DNA of 9,429 nt from Burkholderiales bacterium (GTDB lineage: Bacteria; Pseudomonadota; Gammaproteobacteria; Burkholderiales; SG8-39), in NCBI GenBank assembly GCA_017880745.1, contig JADGRR010000080.1, positions 1-9,429 of the forward strand. The letters are read 5' to 3'. Below the pieces are notes generated by a model. That model worked only from the letters and a program-made list of their open reading frames with translations, made no database searches and was not told where the DNA came from. Every line of letters starts with the position of its first letter. The first letter of the stretch is position 1. Positions 1 through 5,682 of the stretch are shown here, piece by piece. Made by a program: the position numbers and the translations under genes.

Positions 1-156
1 GGCAAAATCGCTGAGGATCTTCACCAGGGCATTGACCTGGTTCTTCCAGCGCACGGTGCCCAGTTCGAGAAAAGCGAAACCCGAGTGCATGGCGAGCACC
101 ATGATCCCCCCGAGCAGAATGAACAGGACGTCACCGCCTGATTTCACGTTATCCAT
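1..156 (-). CDS. amt: Ammonium transporter (Amt family), N-terminal part only
   Basis: This is the first 52 codons of a gene that continues past the left edge. It would be an inner-membrane channel for ammonium/ammonia. The reverse-strand reading from 156 begins MDNVKSGGDVLFILLG and continues with a hydrophobic first helix. It then reads GFAFLELGTVRWKNQVNALV (residues about 26-45), the Amt/MEP pattern after the first membrane segment in which a G-F-x-x-L-E-x-G turn is followed by a basic loop and N-x-L-x-K. The start at 156 is supported by a purine-rich ribosome site (GGGAGG, complement of 161-166) just upstream and by the family's usual N-terminus. No glnK/glnB gene is visible; the upstream neighbour is the divergent aat. 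What I see is only the N-terminus, so the Amt subtype cannot be given. A tryptophan (WKN) stands where I would expect a basic residue, a small departure. Confidence 0.88.
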   Translation of the reverse strand, partial: MDNVKSGGDVLFILLGGIMVLAMHSGFAFLELGTVRWKNQVNALVKILSDFA

Positions 157-160
157 ACCC

Positions 161-166
161 CCTCCC
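161..166 (-). promoter_or_regulatory. Ribosome binding site of the Amt gene
   Basis: Read on the minus strand this is GGGAGG followed by a short G-rich spacer and the ATG ending at 156. It is a near-consensus Shine-Dalgarno sequence at normal distance and fixes the transporter start. Confidence 0.6.
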
Positions 167-222
167 GGTTCCTGATAATTCGATTTGACCGGACCGCAGG
201 GTGCGCGGCACGGCCCAAAATA

Positions 223-248
223 TTTCGCGCATTATGAAGTCTTTCGCG
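223..248. repeat. Direct repeat TTTCGCG x2 between divergent amt and aat
   Basis: TTTCGCG occurs at 223-229 and again at 242-248, 19 bp apart start to start (about two helical turns). It lies in the 233-nt region between the divergent Amt and aat genes. Between the copies, 231-236 reads CATAAT on the minus strand, a possible -10 box for the transporter, though no good -35 accompanies it. Same-face spacing over a possible promoter is what an operator pair would look like, but a 7-mer repeat in GC-rich DNA can arise by chance. I see no clear sigma54 (-24/-12) element here. Confidence 0.25.
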
Positions 249-389
249 TAGTTTGTATTGCATCGGCGTCATGGACGCCGCCAAGCCCATTGTGCTAGCG
301 TGCGGCATGTCAGAAACCGGCGTCCGCGCGATGCAACAGGGGTTCATGTCAGCTTGCCCGAATCCCGGGCCGCGCTGTTCGCTGCATCC

Positions 390-1118
390 ATGATCCCCTG
401 GCTTGAACGCGAGGATCCGTTTCCGCCGCTGGCAAGGGCGCTGCAACATCCCAACGGCCTGCTTGCCGCGGGCGCAGATCTGTCCCCCGAGCGCCTGCTC
501 GCCGCCTACCGCCAGGGCATTTTCCCCTGGTATGCCGAAGGCGAGCCTATCCTGTGGTGGAGCCCGGACCCGCGCATGGTGCTCATTCCATCGGAATTGA
601 AAGTGTCCCGCTCTCTGGCCAAGACGCTGCGCAACCGCGACCACGAGATTCGTTTCGACAGCGCTTTCGAAGCGGTGATGCAGGGCTGCGCCCTCAGAGG
701 TGCTGATCCTGCCGCCCCCAGCGTGGGCGATACCGGCACCTGGATCACCGCCGACATGCGCGCTGCCTATCAGCGCCTGCACCGACTCGGCTACGCCCAC
801 TCGGTGGAAACCTGGATCGAAGGCAAACTCGCGGGCGGATTGTACGGCGTGGCTATCGGCCGCATGTTCTACGGCGAGTCCATGTTTACCCGGGTGCGGG
901 ACGCCTCGAAAATGGCGATGGTGCATCTGGTGCGGCGTCTCCGGCGCCAAGGCTACGGCATGATCGATTGCCAGATGCATACCGGGCACCTGGCCAGCCT
1001 CGGCGCGCGCGCAATCCCGCGCAGCGAATTTTCACTAAAGTTGCGGGAATTGGTAGACTATGCCGTGACGCCAACGAAGTGGGACGCCCCGGAGACGGAC
1101 AACGATGTCGCTGCTTAA
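390..1118 (+). CDS. aat: Leucyl/phenylalanyl-tRNA--protein transferase
   Basis: A cytoplasmic enzyme that transfers Leu or Phe from aminoacyl-tRNA to proteins with an N-terminal Lys or Arg, marking them for ClpS/ClpAP degradation. The protein has 242 residues, close to the usual 230-250. Family motifs in order: PNGLLAAGADLSPERLL (21-37), GIFPWY (43-48), ILWWSPDPR (54-62), GTWIT (116-120), GGLYGV (149-154), GESMF (162-166), IDCQ (192-195) and HLASLGA (200-206). D193 and Q195 match the Asp/Gln pair implicated in peptide-bond formation in E. coli Aat, and E163 the conserved Glu of GESMF. The start at 390 gives the family's MIPWLE-type N-terminus. An in-frame ATG at 258 would add 44 residues unlike the family. 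A TTG at 354, 11 nt after AGGGG, is a weaker alternative. The end overlaps bpt by 14 nt, so the two are almost certainly co-transcribed. Confidence 0.95.
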   Translation: MIPWLEREDPFPPLARALQHPNGLLAAGADLSPERLLAAYRQGIFPWYAEGEPILWWSPDPRMVLIPSELKVSRSLAKTLRNRDHEIRFDSAFEAVMQGCALRGADPAAPSVGDTGTWITADMRAAYQRLHRLGYAHSVETWIEGKLAGGLYGVAIGRMFYGESMFTRVRDASKMAMVHLVRRLRRQGYGMIDCQMHTGHLASLGARAIPRSEFSLKLRELVDYAVTPTKWDAPETDNDVAA

Positions 1119-1842
1119 CGACCTGCCGCACGCGGTACTGCAGTTCTACGTGACCGCGCCTTATCCCTGCAGCTACCTGCCGGCGAAACTGGCGCGGTCC
1201 CAGGTCGCCACGCCCAGCCACCTGATCTCCAACGAGGTCTATGGCTCGCTGGTGAAGGCCGGTTTTCGCCGCAGCGGCATTTTCACCTATCGCCCCTATT
1301 GCGACGCCTGCCGCGCCTGTGTGCCGGTGCGCATTCCGGTGGCGCAGTTCGAGGCCACGCGAGCGCAACGCCGCGCGCAGAAGCGGCACGCCGCGCTCGA
1401 CGCCGCGCCCCAGAGCCTGCGGTTTCGCAACGAGCACTACGCGCTCTACCTGCGCTACCAGGCGCATCGCCATTCCGGCGGCGGCATGGACCAGGACAGC
1501 CGTGACCAGTATTCCCACTTCCTGCTGCAAAGCCGGGTCAACACGCGCCTGATCGAGTTCCGCGACGCGGGCAAGCTGATGATGGTGTCGATCGTCGACA
1601 TCCTCGGCGACGGCGTGTCCTCGGTGTATACCTTCTTCGAGCCCGGCATCGCTGCCGCAAGCTTCGGCACATATAACATTCTGTGGCAAATCGAGCAGTG
1701 CCGCAGCCTCGGGCTGCCCTACCTGTATCTTGGCTACTGGATCGGGAACAGCCGCAAAATGGCTTACAAGGCCAGGTTCCGGCCGATCGAGGGCCTGATC
1801 GACGGCGAGTGGCGCGAGCTCAAGGCCGAAGAACTCGACTAG
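1105..1842 (+). CDS. bpt: Aspartate/glutamate leucyltransferase (Bpt; often annotated as arginyl-tRNA--protein transferase)
   Basis: Bacterial member of the ATE family. In characterised bacterial Bpt enzymes it transfers leucine from Leu-tRNA to N-terminal Asp or Glu, creating a ClpS-recognised N-degron. The 245 residues match the family length. The N-terminal domain carries the conserved cysteines: C22 in PCSYLP, then C66, C69 and C72 in YCDACRAC. The C-terminal GNAT-like domain shows LYLRYQAHRHSGGGMD (114-129), SVYTFFEPG (173-181) and the block GYWIGNSRKMAYKARFRPIE (210-229). The ATG at 1105 lies inside the end of aat, with GGAG 10 nt upstream, so translation is probably coupled. Aat handles basic N-termini and Bpt acidic ones, so this operon supplies both bacterial leucylation routes. 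The name arginyltransferase is common in databases, but bacterial enzymes of this type use Leu-tRNA; that assignment is from family knowledge, not from this sequence. Confidence 0.94.
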   Translation: MSLLNDLPHAVLQFYVTAPYPCSYLPAKLARSQVATPSHLISNEVYGSLVKAGFRRSGIFTYRPYCDACRACVPVRIPVAQFEATRAQRRAQKRHAALDAAPQSLRFRNEHYALYLRYQAHRHSGGGMDQDSRDQYSHFLLQSRVNTRLIEFRDAGKLMMVSIVDILGDGVSSVYTFFEPGIAAASFGTYNILWQIEQCRSLGLPYLYLGYWIGNSRKMAYKARFRPIEGLIDGEWRELKAEELD

Positions 1843-1864
1843 CGCACGCAGGATTCCGGCGTAA

Positions 1865-1900
1865 GAAGAAGGCTCCAGGCTTCCGGCTCTTGCTTTCTTC
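1865..1900 (+). terminator. Possible weak terminator or stem-loop after bpt
   Basis: GAAGAAGGC (1865-1873) can pair with GCTTTCTTC (1892-1900) in a 9-bp stem with one G-T pair around an 18-nt loop. It is followed by a pyrimidine-rich run (1901-1914) rather than a clean T tract. It sits in the only sizeable gap between bpt and pyrD, so it may reduce read-through. The long loop and mixed C/T tail make it a weak candidate. Confidence 0.3.
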
Positions 1901-1915
1901 CTCCCCTTCTCCCTG

Positions 1916-1921
1916 TAAAAT
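1916..1921 (+). promoter_or_regulatory. Possible -10 box just before pyrD
   Basis: TAAAAT at 1916-1921 matches the TATAAT consensus in five of six bases. It lies 6 nt before the pyrD ATG at 1928. No convincing -35 is visible at 16-18 nt (TTGCTT at 1890-1895 is 20 nt away). If this box is used, transcription would begin at or next to the start codon. Confidence 0.3.
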
Positions 1922-1927
1922 CGCGCC

Positions 1928-2953
1928 ATGCTGTATTCCCTGGCACGCCGCTTTCTGTTCGGGATGGATCCCGAGGTCGCGCACGACCTCGCCCTCGCCT
2001 CGCTCAAGCTGATCGAGCGCACCGGCATGGCCTCGGTCCTGGCCGATACCGCCCCGGCGCGCAGCGTCAAACTCATGGGCCTGGAATTTCCCAATGCGCT
2101 CGGCCTCGCCGCCGGTCTGGACAAGAACGGACAGTACATCGATGCGCTTGCGGCCATGGGCTTCGGCTTCCTCGAAATCGGCACGGTCACGCCGCGGCCG
2201 CAGCCGGGCAATCCTAAACCGCGCATGTTCCGCCTGCCCGAAGCGCAGGCCCTGATCAACCGCATGGGCTTCAACAACGATGGCGTCGAGCAACTGCTCG
2301 TCAACGTCGCGCGGTCCCGTTACCGCGGCGTGCTCGGCATCAACATCGGCAAGAATTTCGACACGCCGATCGAGCGCGCCGCCGACGACTACGAGTTCTG
2401 CCTGGCGAAAGTGTATGCGCACGCCAGCTATGTCACGGTGAACGTGTCCTCGCCCAATACCAAGGATCTGCGCCAGTTGCAGGGCACGGACGAGCTGGGC
2501 GCGCTCGCCGGCAAGTTGAAGACCGAGCAGAAGCGCCTGGCCGACACGCACGGGCGCTACGTACCCCTGGTGCTCAAGATCGCGCCGGACCTCGGCGACG
2601 CCGAACTCGGCTCGATCGCCAAATGCCTGCTCAAGCACAAACTGGACGGCGTCATCGCCACCAACACCACCGTATCGCGCGCAGCCGTGAAAGGCCTGCG
2701 GCACGCGGAGGAAACTGGCGGGTTGTCCGGCGCGCCGCTGCGCGATGCCTCGACCGAAGTCATCCGCAAGCTCGCGCAACTGCTCGAGGGCAGGGTGCCG
2801 ATCATCGGCGTTGGCGGCGTGATGAGCGCAGCCGACGCGCGCGCCAAGCTCGCGGCCGGCGCGAGCCTGGTGCAGATCTATACCGGCTTCATCTATCGCG
2901 GACCGGAGCTGATCGGGGAAATCCTGCGCGAATTTGCTGCCGCCAGACCATGA
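1928..2953 (+). CDS. pyrD: Dihydroorotate dehydrogenase (quinone), class 2
   Basis: Oxidises dihydroorotate to orotate in pyrimidine synthesis, passing electrons through FMN to membrane ubiquinone. At 341 residues it matches the class 2 length. The N-terminal segment (LARRFLFGMDPEVAHDLAL, 5-23) is the amphipathic membrane-associating and quinone-tunnel extension that class 1 enzymes lack. Other landmarks: GLAAGLDKNG (59-68), EIGTVTPRPQPGNPKPRMFR (83-102), NRMGFNNDG (111-119), and VNVSSPNT (171-178) with catalytic base S175, the class 2 hallmark. FMN-phosphate contacts follow at TNTT (245-248), GGLSG (264-268) and VGGVMS (295-300). The start is fixed by the family MLYxLxRxxLF N-terminus. There is no Shine-Dalgarno sequence before the ATG but a TAAAAT box is close by, so the mRNA may be leaderless. 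The TGA stop overlaps the ATG of the next gene (ATGA). Confidence 0.97.
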   Translation: MLYSLARRFLFGMDPEVAHDLALASLKLIERTGMASVLADTAPARSVKLMGLEFPNALGLAAGLDKNGQYIDALAAMGFGFLEIGTVTPRPQPGNPKPRMFRLPEAQALINRMGFNNDGVEQLLVNVARSRYRGVLGINIGKNFDTPIERAADDYEFCLAKVYAHASYVTVNVSSPNTKDLRQLQGTDELGALAGKLKTEQKRLADTHGRYVPLVLKIAPDLGDAELGSIAKCLLKHKLDGVIATNTTVSRAAVKGLRHAEETGGLSGAPLRDASTEVIRKLAQLLEGRVPIIGVGGVMSAADARAKLAAGASLVQIYTGFIYRGPELIGEILREFAAARP

Positions 2954-3663
2954 CCGAGCGCGCGCTAGCCGAGGAGATCGACGCCCTGCTGCCGCAAACC
3001 CAGTGCAGCAAATGCGGCTACAGCGGCTGCCTGCCTTATGCCCGGGCCATCGCGGCGGGCGAAGCCGATATCAATCAGTGCCCGCCCGGCGGCGCAGCCG
3101 GCGTGCGCAAGCTCGCTGCCCTGCTCCGGCGCGATGCAAAGCCGCTCAATCCGGCCAACGGCACGGAACAGCGGCGCACCGTCGCCCTCATCGACGAAGC
3201 GCGCTGTATCGGCTGCACCCTGTGCATCCAGGCCTGTCCGGTCGATGCCATCGTCGGCGCCGCCAGGCGCATGCATACCGTAATCGCCGAACTGTGTACG
3301 GGCTGCGATCTGTGCGTCCCGCCATGTCCGGTGGATTGCATCGATATGCTGCCCTTGCCCGAAGCGCAGGCGCCCTGGACCGAGGCCATGGCCGGTGCGG
3401 CGCGCGCGCGCTTCCGGTTCCGCAACCTGCGCCTCGAGCGCGAGCGCGACGAGCGCGCCGAACGCCTGGCGCGCAAGGCACACGAGGATCCAGGGCAGCC
3501 GATGCCGGATGCCAAAAAGGCGGCGATCCTCGCGGCCATCGAGCGCGCCAAGGCGAGAAAGGCCGGGATCGCAGCGAGGAACACGGACTATCTTGCGCCG
3601 CAGGTCCGGGCGGATATCGCCGCCATCGACGTCCGCCGCGCCAGTGCAAAGAAGAAAGACTGA
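2950..3663 (+). CDS. rnfB: Soluble RnfB/RsxB-like iron-sulfur protein
   Basis: A ferredoxin-type electron carrier of the RnfB/RsxB family, 237 residues. An N-terminal four-cysteine Fe-S domain (C19, C22, C27, C44; CSKCGYSGC and CPPGG) is followed by two 4Fe-4S ferredoxin motifs, CIGCTLCIQACP (86-97) and CTGCDLCVPPCP (116-127). After about residue 150 comes a charged Ala/Arg/Lys/Glu-rich helical tail, including DAKKAAILAAIERAKARK. Canonical RnfB/RsxB starts with a membrane helix. That helix is absent here and no rnfACDGE genes are nearby, so the protein is predicted cytosolic and cannot be part of a complete Rnf pump encoded at this locus. ATGA overlap with pyrD implies coupled translation. 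Its downstream neighbour nth recalls the rsxABCDGE-nth operon of E. coli, where Rsx helps reset SoxR. Family membership is firm; the redox partner is unknown. Confidence 0.88.
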   Translation: MTERALAEEIDALLPQTQCSKCGYSGCLPYARAIAAGEADINQCPPGGAAGVRKLAALLRRDAKPLNPANGTEQRRTVALIDEARCIGCTLCIQACPVDAIVGAARRMHTVIAELCTGCDLCVPPCPVDCIDMLPLPEAQAPWTEAMAGAARARFRFRNLRLERERDERAERLARKAHEDPGQPMPDAKKAAILAAIERAKARKAGIAARNTDYLAPQVRADIAAIDVRRASAKKKD

Positions 3664-3680
3664 GATGCACTTGATCGCAG

Positions 3681-3742
3681 AACACGCTGAGGACGCAGAG
3701 GAAAAGCCTGATCAAAAGAAACCTGCGTGTCGTCTGCGCTTA
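3681..3742. repeat. Degenerate GACGCAGAGG-type repeat, imperfect inverted arms
   Basis: The 120-nt spacer between rnfB and nth holds a left arm (aacacgctgaggacgcagag, 3681-3700) and an imperfect reverse-complement right arm (3721-3742, containing CCTGCGT). ACGCAG at 3693-3698 plus G3700 can pair with CCTGCGT at 3722-3728 with one bulged A; pairing further out is loose. Short tracts of the GAGGACGCAGAGG kind recur between genes in many proteobacterial genomes, as I recall it, and in translation give HAEDAEE-like peptides. I interpret this as such a remnant. It could also act as a hairpin between the two genes. Confidence 0.35.
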
Positions 3743-3783
3743 GACTTAACGCCTGAACTTTTTGGACACCTCCCGCGATTGCG

Positions 3784-4437
3784 ATGAACGCAGCCAAACG
3801 CCAACAGATTTTCGAACGCTTTCGCGCTGCCAACCCCGAACCGCGCGGCGAACTGCAATACCGCACGCCGTTCGAGCTGCTGATCGCCGTGATCCTGTCG
3901 GCCCAGGCGACCGACAAGAGCGTAAACCTCGCCACGCACGGCCTGTATCGGGTGGCGAACACGCCCAAAGCGATGCTCGCCCTGGGCATGGACGGTCTGA
4001 TCGAACACATCAAGCGCATAGGCCTGTACCGATCCAAGGCAAAAAACATTCTTGCCACCTGCGAGCTGCTGCTGCAACGGCATGCGGGCAAGGTGCCGCA
4101 GGAGCGCGAGGCGCTGGAGCAACTGCCCGGAGTCGGACGCAAAACCGCCAATGTTGTGCTGAACATCGCCTTCGGCCATCCGACCATCGCCGTGGACACG
4201 CATATTTTTCGCATCGGCAACCGCACCGGCATCGCCCCTGGCAAGAACCCGCTCGAGGTCGAGCAGAAGCTGCTGAAATTCGTGCCGCCGGAATTTCGCC
4301 TGCACGCGCACCACTGGCTGATCCTGCATGGGCGCTATGTGTGCAAAGCAAGGAAGCCGGAGTGTGCGCAATGCCTGATCGAGGACTTGTGCGAATTCCG
4401 GGGCAAGGTAAGGACCGAAGTGCAGAGCGCTAAATGA
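3784..4437 (+). CDS. nth: Endonuclease III (DNA glycosylase/AP lyase)
   Basis: Base-excision repair enzyme that removes oxidised pyrimidines and cleaves the abasic site by beta-elimination. At 217 residues it is close in length to the E. coli protein, and key residues fall at the same numbers. These are the helix-hairpin-helix LPGVGRK (114-120) with catalytic K120, VDTH with D138, and the C-terminal [4Fe-4S] loop C187-x6-C194-x2-C197-x5-C203. The N-terminal FELLIAVILSAQATDKSVN block (30-48) is typical. The start at 3784 gives the family N-terminus, but no clear Shine-Dalgarno sequence precedes it. It lies 120 nt after rnfB, with a degenerate repeat in the gap, and is followed 60 nt later by the DUF1841 gene in the same direction. 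The co-location with an iron-sulfur electron carrier mirrors the rsx-nth linkage in enterobacteria. Confidence 0.97.
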   Translation: MNAAKRQQIFERFRAANPEPRGELQYRTPFELLIAVILSAQATDKSVNLATHGLYRVANTPKAMLALGMDGLIEHIKRIGLYRSKAKNILATCELLLQRHAGKVPQEREALEQLPGVGRKTANVVLNIAFGHPTIAVDTHIFRIGNRTGIAPGKNPLEVEQKLLKFVPPEFRLHAHHWLILHGRYVCKARKPECAQCLIEDLCEFRGKVRTEVQSAK

Positions 4438-4497
4438 AGAACTCACCATCCCGGCCGGCAACGGTCATTCCGCGCTCGCAACGCTGAGGCCCGCGCC

Positions 4498-4920
4498 ATG
4501 TTCGACCCCACCCGCGACCAAGTCCGGCATTTCTTTTTCGATGCCTGGCGCAAGTACCGCGAGCGCGAACTGCTGGCGGCGCTGGAAGACGTCGCTGTCG
4601 GCGTGATGCTGCTGCATCCTGAATACCATCCCGTCCTGGATGATCCGGGGCGTTACCGGGACCGGGAATACCGGCCCGAATCGGGCGATACCAACCCATT
4701 CCTGCATCTGAGCATGCACCTGGCCATCGAGGAGCAGTTGTCCATCGATCAGCCGCCCGGCATCAAGGCGGAATTCGCGCGAATTGCGGCCAGGCTCGGC
4801 GACCGGCATGCCGCCTGCCACGAAGTCATGGAATGCCTTGCCGAAACCGTATGGCGAGCGCAACGCGACGGCGCGACGCCGGACACGCTGGCGTATCTGG
4901 AGTGCCTGAAGCGGTCTTAG
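4498..4920 (+). CDS. DUF1841 family protein, function unknown
   Basis: A 140-residue soluble protein with no signal peptide or membrane segment, which I recognise as DUF1841, a mainly betaproteobacterial family of unknown function. Landmarks: MFDPTRDQVRHFFFDAWRKY at the N-terminus, LLHPEYHPVLDD (38-49), and NPFLHLSMHLAIEEQLSIDQ (66-85), the block by which I recognise the family. It contains three H-x3-H motifs: H40/H44, H70/H74 and H104/H108. The last two extend to H-x3-H-x3-E (E78 and E112). Most of the chain looks helical, so a metal-binding helical bundle is possible, but this is inference. The start at 4498 has GAGG 8 nt upstream (4486-4489). It lies 60 nt after nth and may belong to that transcript. 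Its TAG stop (4918-4920) overlaps the stop of the convergent cytochrome gene. Confidence 0.85.
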   Translation: MFDPTRDQVRHFFFDAWRKYRERELLAALEDVAVGVMLLHPEYHPVLDDPGRYRDREYRPESGDTNPFLHLSMHLAIEEQLSIDQPPGIKAEFARIAARLGDRHAACHEVMECLAETVWRAQRDGATPDTLAYLECLKRS

Positions 4921-5258
4921 TGCACCAGGCGGTGCAGCCGGATGACCTTCAGGTCGCCGCTCAGGCTGTAGACGTAGGCGGCAATATCCTGAATGTCCTG
5001 CGCCGACAGCGCGGCCGCCTGGCCGGCCATCACCGGGTTCTTGCGCGTGCCGGATTTGTAATCGCTCAGCGCGCGCACCAGGTAGTCCGCATGCTGGCCG
5101 GCCAGGCGCGGAATGTCGGCCGAAATCGGCGTGTTGAAGTCGGCGCCATGACAGGCGGCGCAGGGCTTCGATTTACTCGCACCCGCTGCCCTATCGCCGC
5201 CGGCATAGGCGAGTTGGCTCGCAAAGATAGTCAGAGCGATGAGCAGTGCCGTTTTCAT
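4917..5258 (-). CDS. Periplasmic single-heme cytochrome c (second of a tandem pair)
   Basis: A 113-residue exported class I cytochrome c. Residues 1-19 (MKTALLIALTIFASQLAYA) form a Sec signal peptide cleaved after AYA. The heme site is CAACH (33-37), with H37 as proximal ligand, and M77 in KNPVMAG is the likely distal ligand, giving a mature protein of about 94 residues. The spacing, with LAGQHADYLVRALSDYKSG (52-70) before the Met and LSAQDIQDIAAYVYSL (84-99) after it, is that of one half of a cytochrome c4. The start at 5258 is set by AGGAG 5-6 nt upstream and by the signal peptide; a longer reading from 5366 adds residues unlike the family. The gene follows its paralogue by 10 nt and ends convergently with DUF1841, the stop codons overlapping at 4917-4920. 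Its electron partner is unknown. Confidence 0.9.
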   Translation of the reverse strand: MKTALLIALTIFASQLAYAGGDRAAGASKSKPCAACHGADFNTPISADIPRLAGQHADYLVRALSDYKSGTRKNPVMAGQAAALSAQDIQDIAAYVYSLSGDLKVIRLHRLVH

Positions 5259-5263
5259 GATCG

Positions 5264-5268
5264 CTCCT
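5264..5268 (-). promoter_or_regulatory. Ribosome binding site of the second cytochrome gene
   Basis: AGGAG on the minus strand directly abuts the TAA stop (5271-5269) of the upstream cytochrome and lies 5 nt before the ATG at 5258. It decides the start in favour of 5258 and suggests coupled translation of the pair. Confidence 0.6.
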
Positions 5269-5595
5269 TTACTGGTGTTCGCTGGAATAGTAAGCGGCAA
5301 GATCCGCCATGTCCTGATCGGACAGGCTTTGCGCGATACCGCGCATCGAGGGATGGGTGCGAGCACCGGACTTGTAGGCCTGCAGCGCGTTTAACAGGTA
5401 GACCGGCTGCTGCCCGGTGATCATCGGCACATGATAGACGTGCGGAAACACCGTCTTGTAGCCGGGAATGCCATGACAGCCCGTGCACATGGAAATCTTG
5501 CTCTTGGCCGCCTCGGCGTTGCCCACCGGTGCAGGCGCCTGGGCCAGCGCCGAACCCGCCAGCACGAACAGAATACAACCTAGGATTGTCTTCAT
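5269..5595 (-). CDS. Periplasmic single-heme cytochrome c (first of a tandem pair)
   Basis: A 108-residue exported class I cytochrome c. The signal peptide is MKTILGCILFVLAGSALAQA, with likely cleavage after ALA (about residue 18). The heme site is CTGCH (37-41) and the probable distal ligand is M84 in THPSMRGI. A longer loop after the heme (GIPGYKTVFPHVYHVPMITG, 42-61) precedes LLNALQAYKSGARTHP. The C-terminal halves of this protein and the next one match closely (AL-x2-YKSG-x-R-x2-P-x-M-x-G-x-A-x2-LS-x-QD-x2-D-x-AAY), so they are tandem paralogues. A GTG at 5604 would add three residues (MKT, repeating the start); I prefer the ATG at 5595 because AAAGAGTG then serves as a modest ribosome site. 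A possible promoter lies at 5683-5712 on the minus strand. The pair could pass electrons to a terminal oxidase or reductase not encoded here. Confidence 0.88.
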   Translation of the reverse strand: MKTILGCILFVLAGSALAQAPAPVGNAEAAKSKISMCTGCHGIPGYKTVFPHVYHVPMITGQQPVYLLNALQAYKSGARTHPSMRGIAQSLSDQDMADLAAYYSSEHQ

Positions 5596-5682
5596 TGTTT
5601 TCACTCTTTAGGGGCGGCTTGCCGGCCCGGTGTGCGAGCCCGGTCTGCAGATGGCTTGCCTCCAAAATTCAAAAGGCCGTGG

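Noticed and set aside
258..389. Longer N-terminus for aat from the ATG at 258
   Set aside because: The extra 44 residues are Arg/His-rich and unlike the Aat family, whose N-terminus begins at the MIPWLE sequence coded from 390.
157..389. Sigma54 promoter for the ammonium transporter
   Set aside because: Such promoters are common for amt genes, but no GG-N10-GC element with the right flanks was found on the minus strand.
144..989. A minus-strand open frame overlapping the start of the Amt gene and aat
   Set aside because: It shadows aat, and its end is in a different frame from the transporter, which is recognisable from 156 downward.
886..2304. A 472-residue open frame on the minus strand
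   Set aside because: It lies antisense to aat, bpt and pyrD, all clear family members. It has low-complexity Arg/Ala/Pro/Ser composition and no recognisable domain. Long antisense frames are expected in GC-rich DNA.
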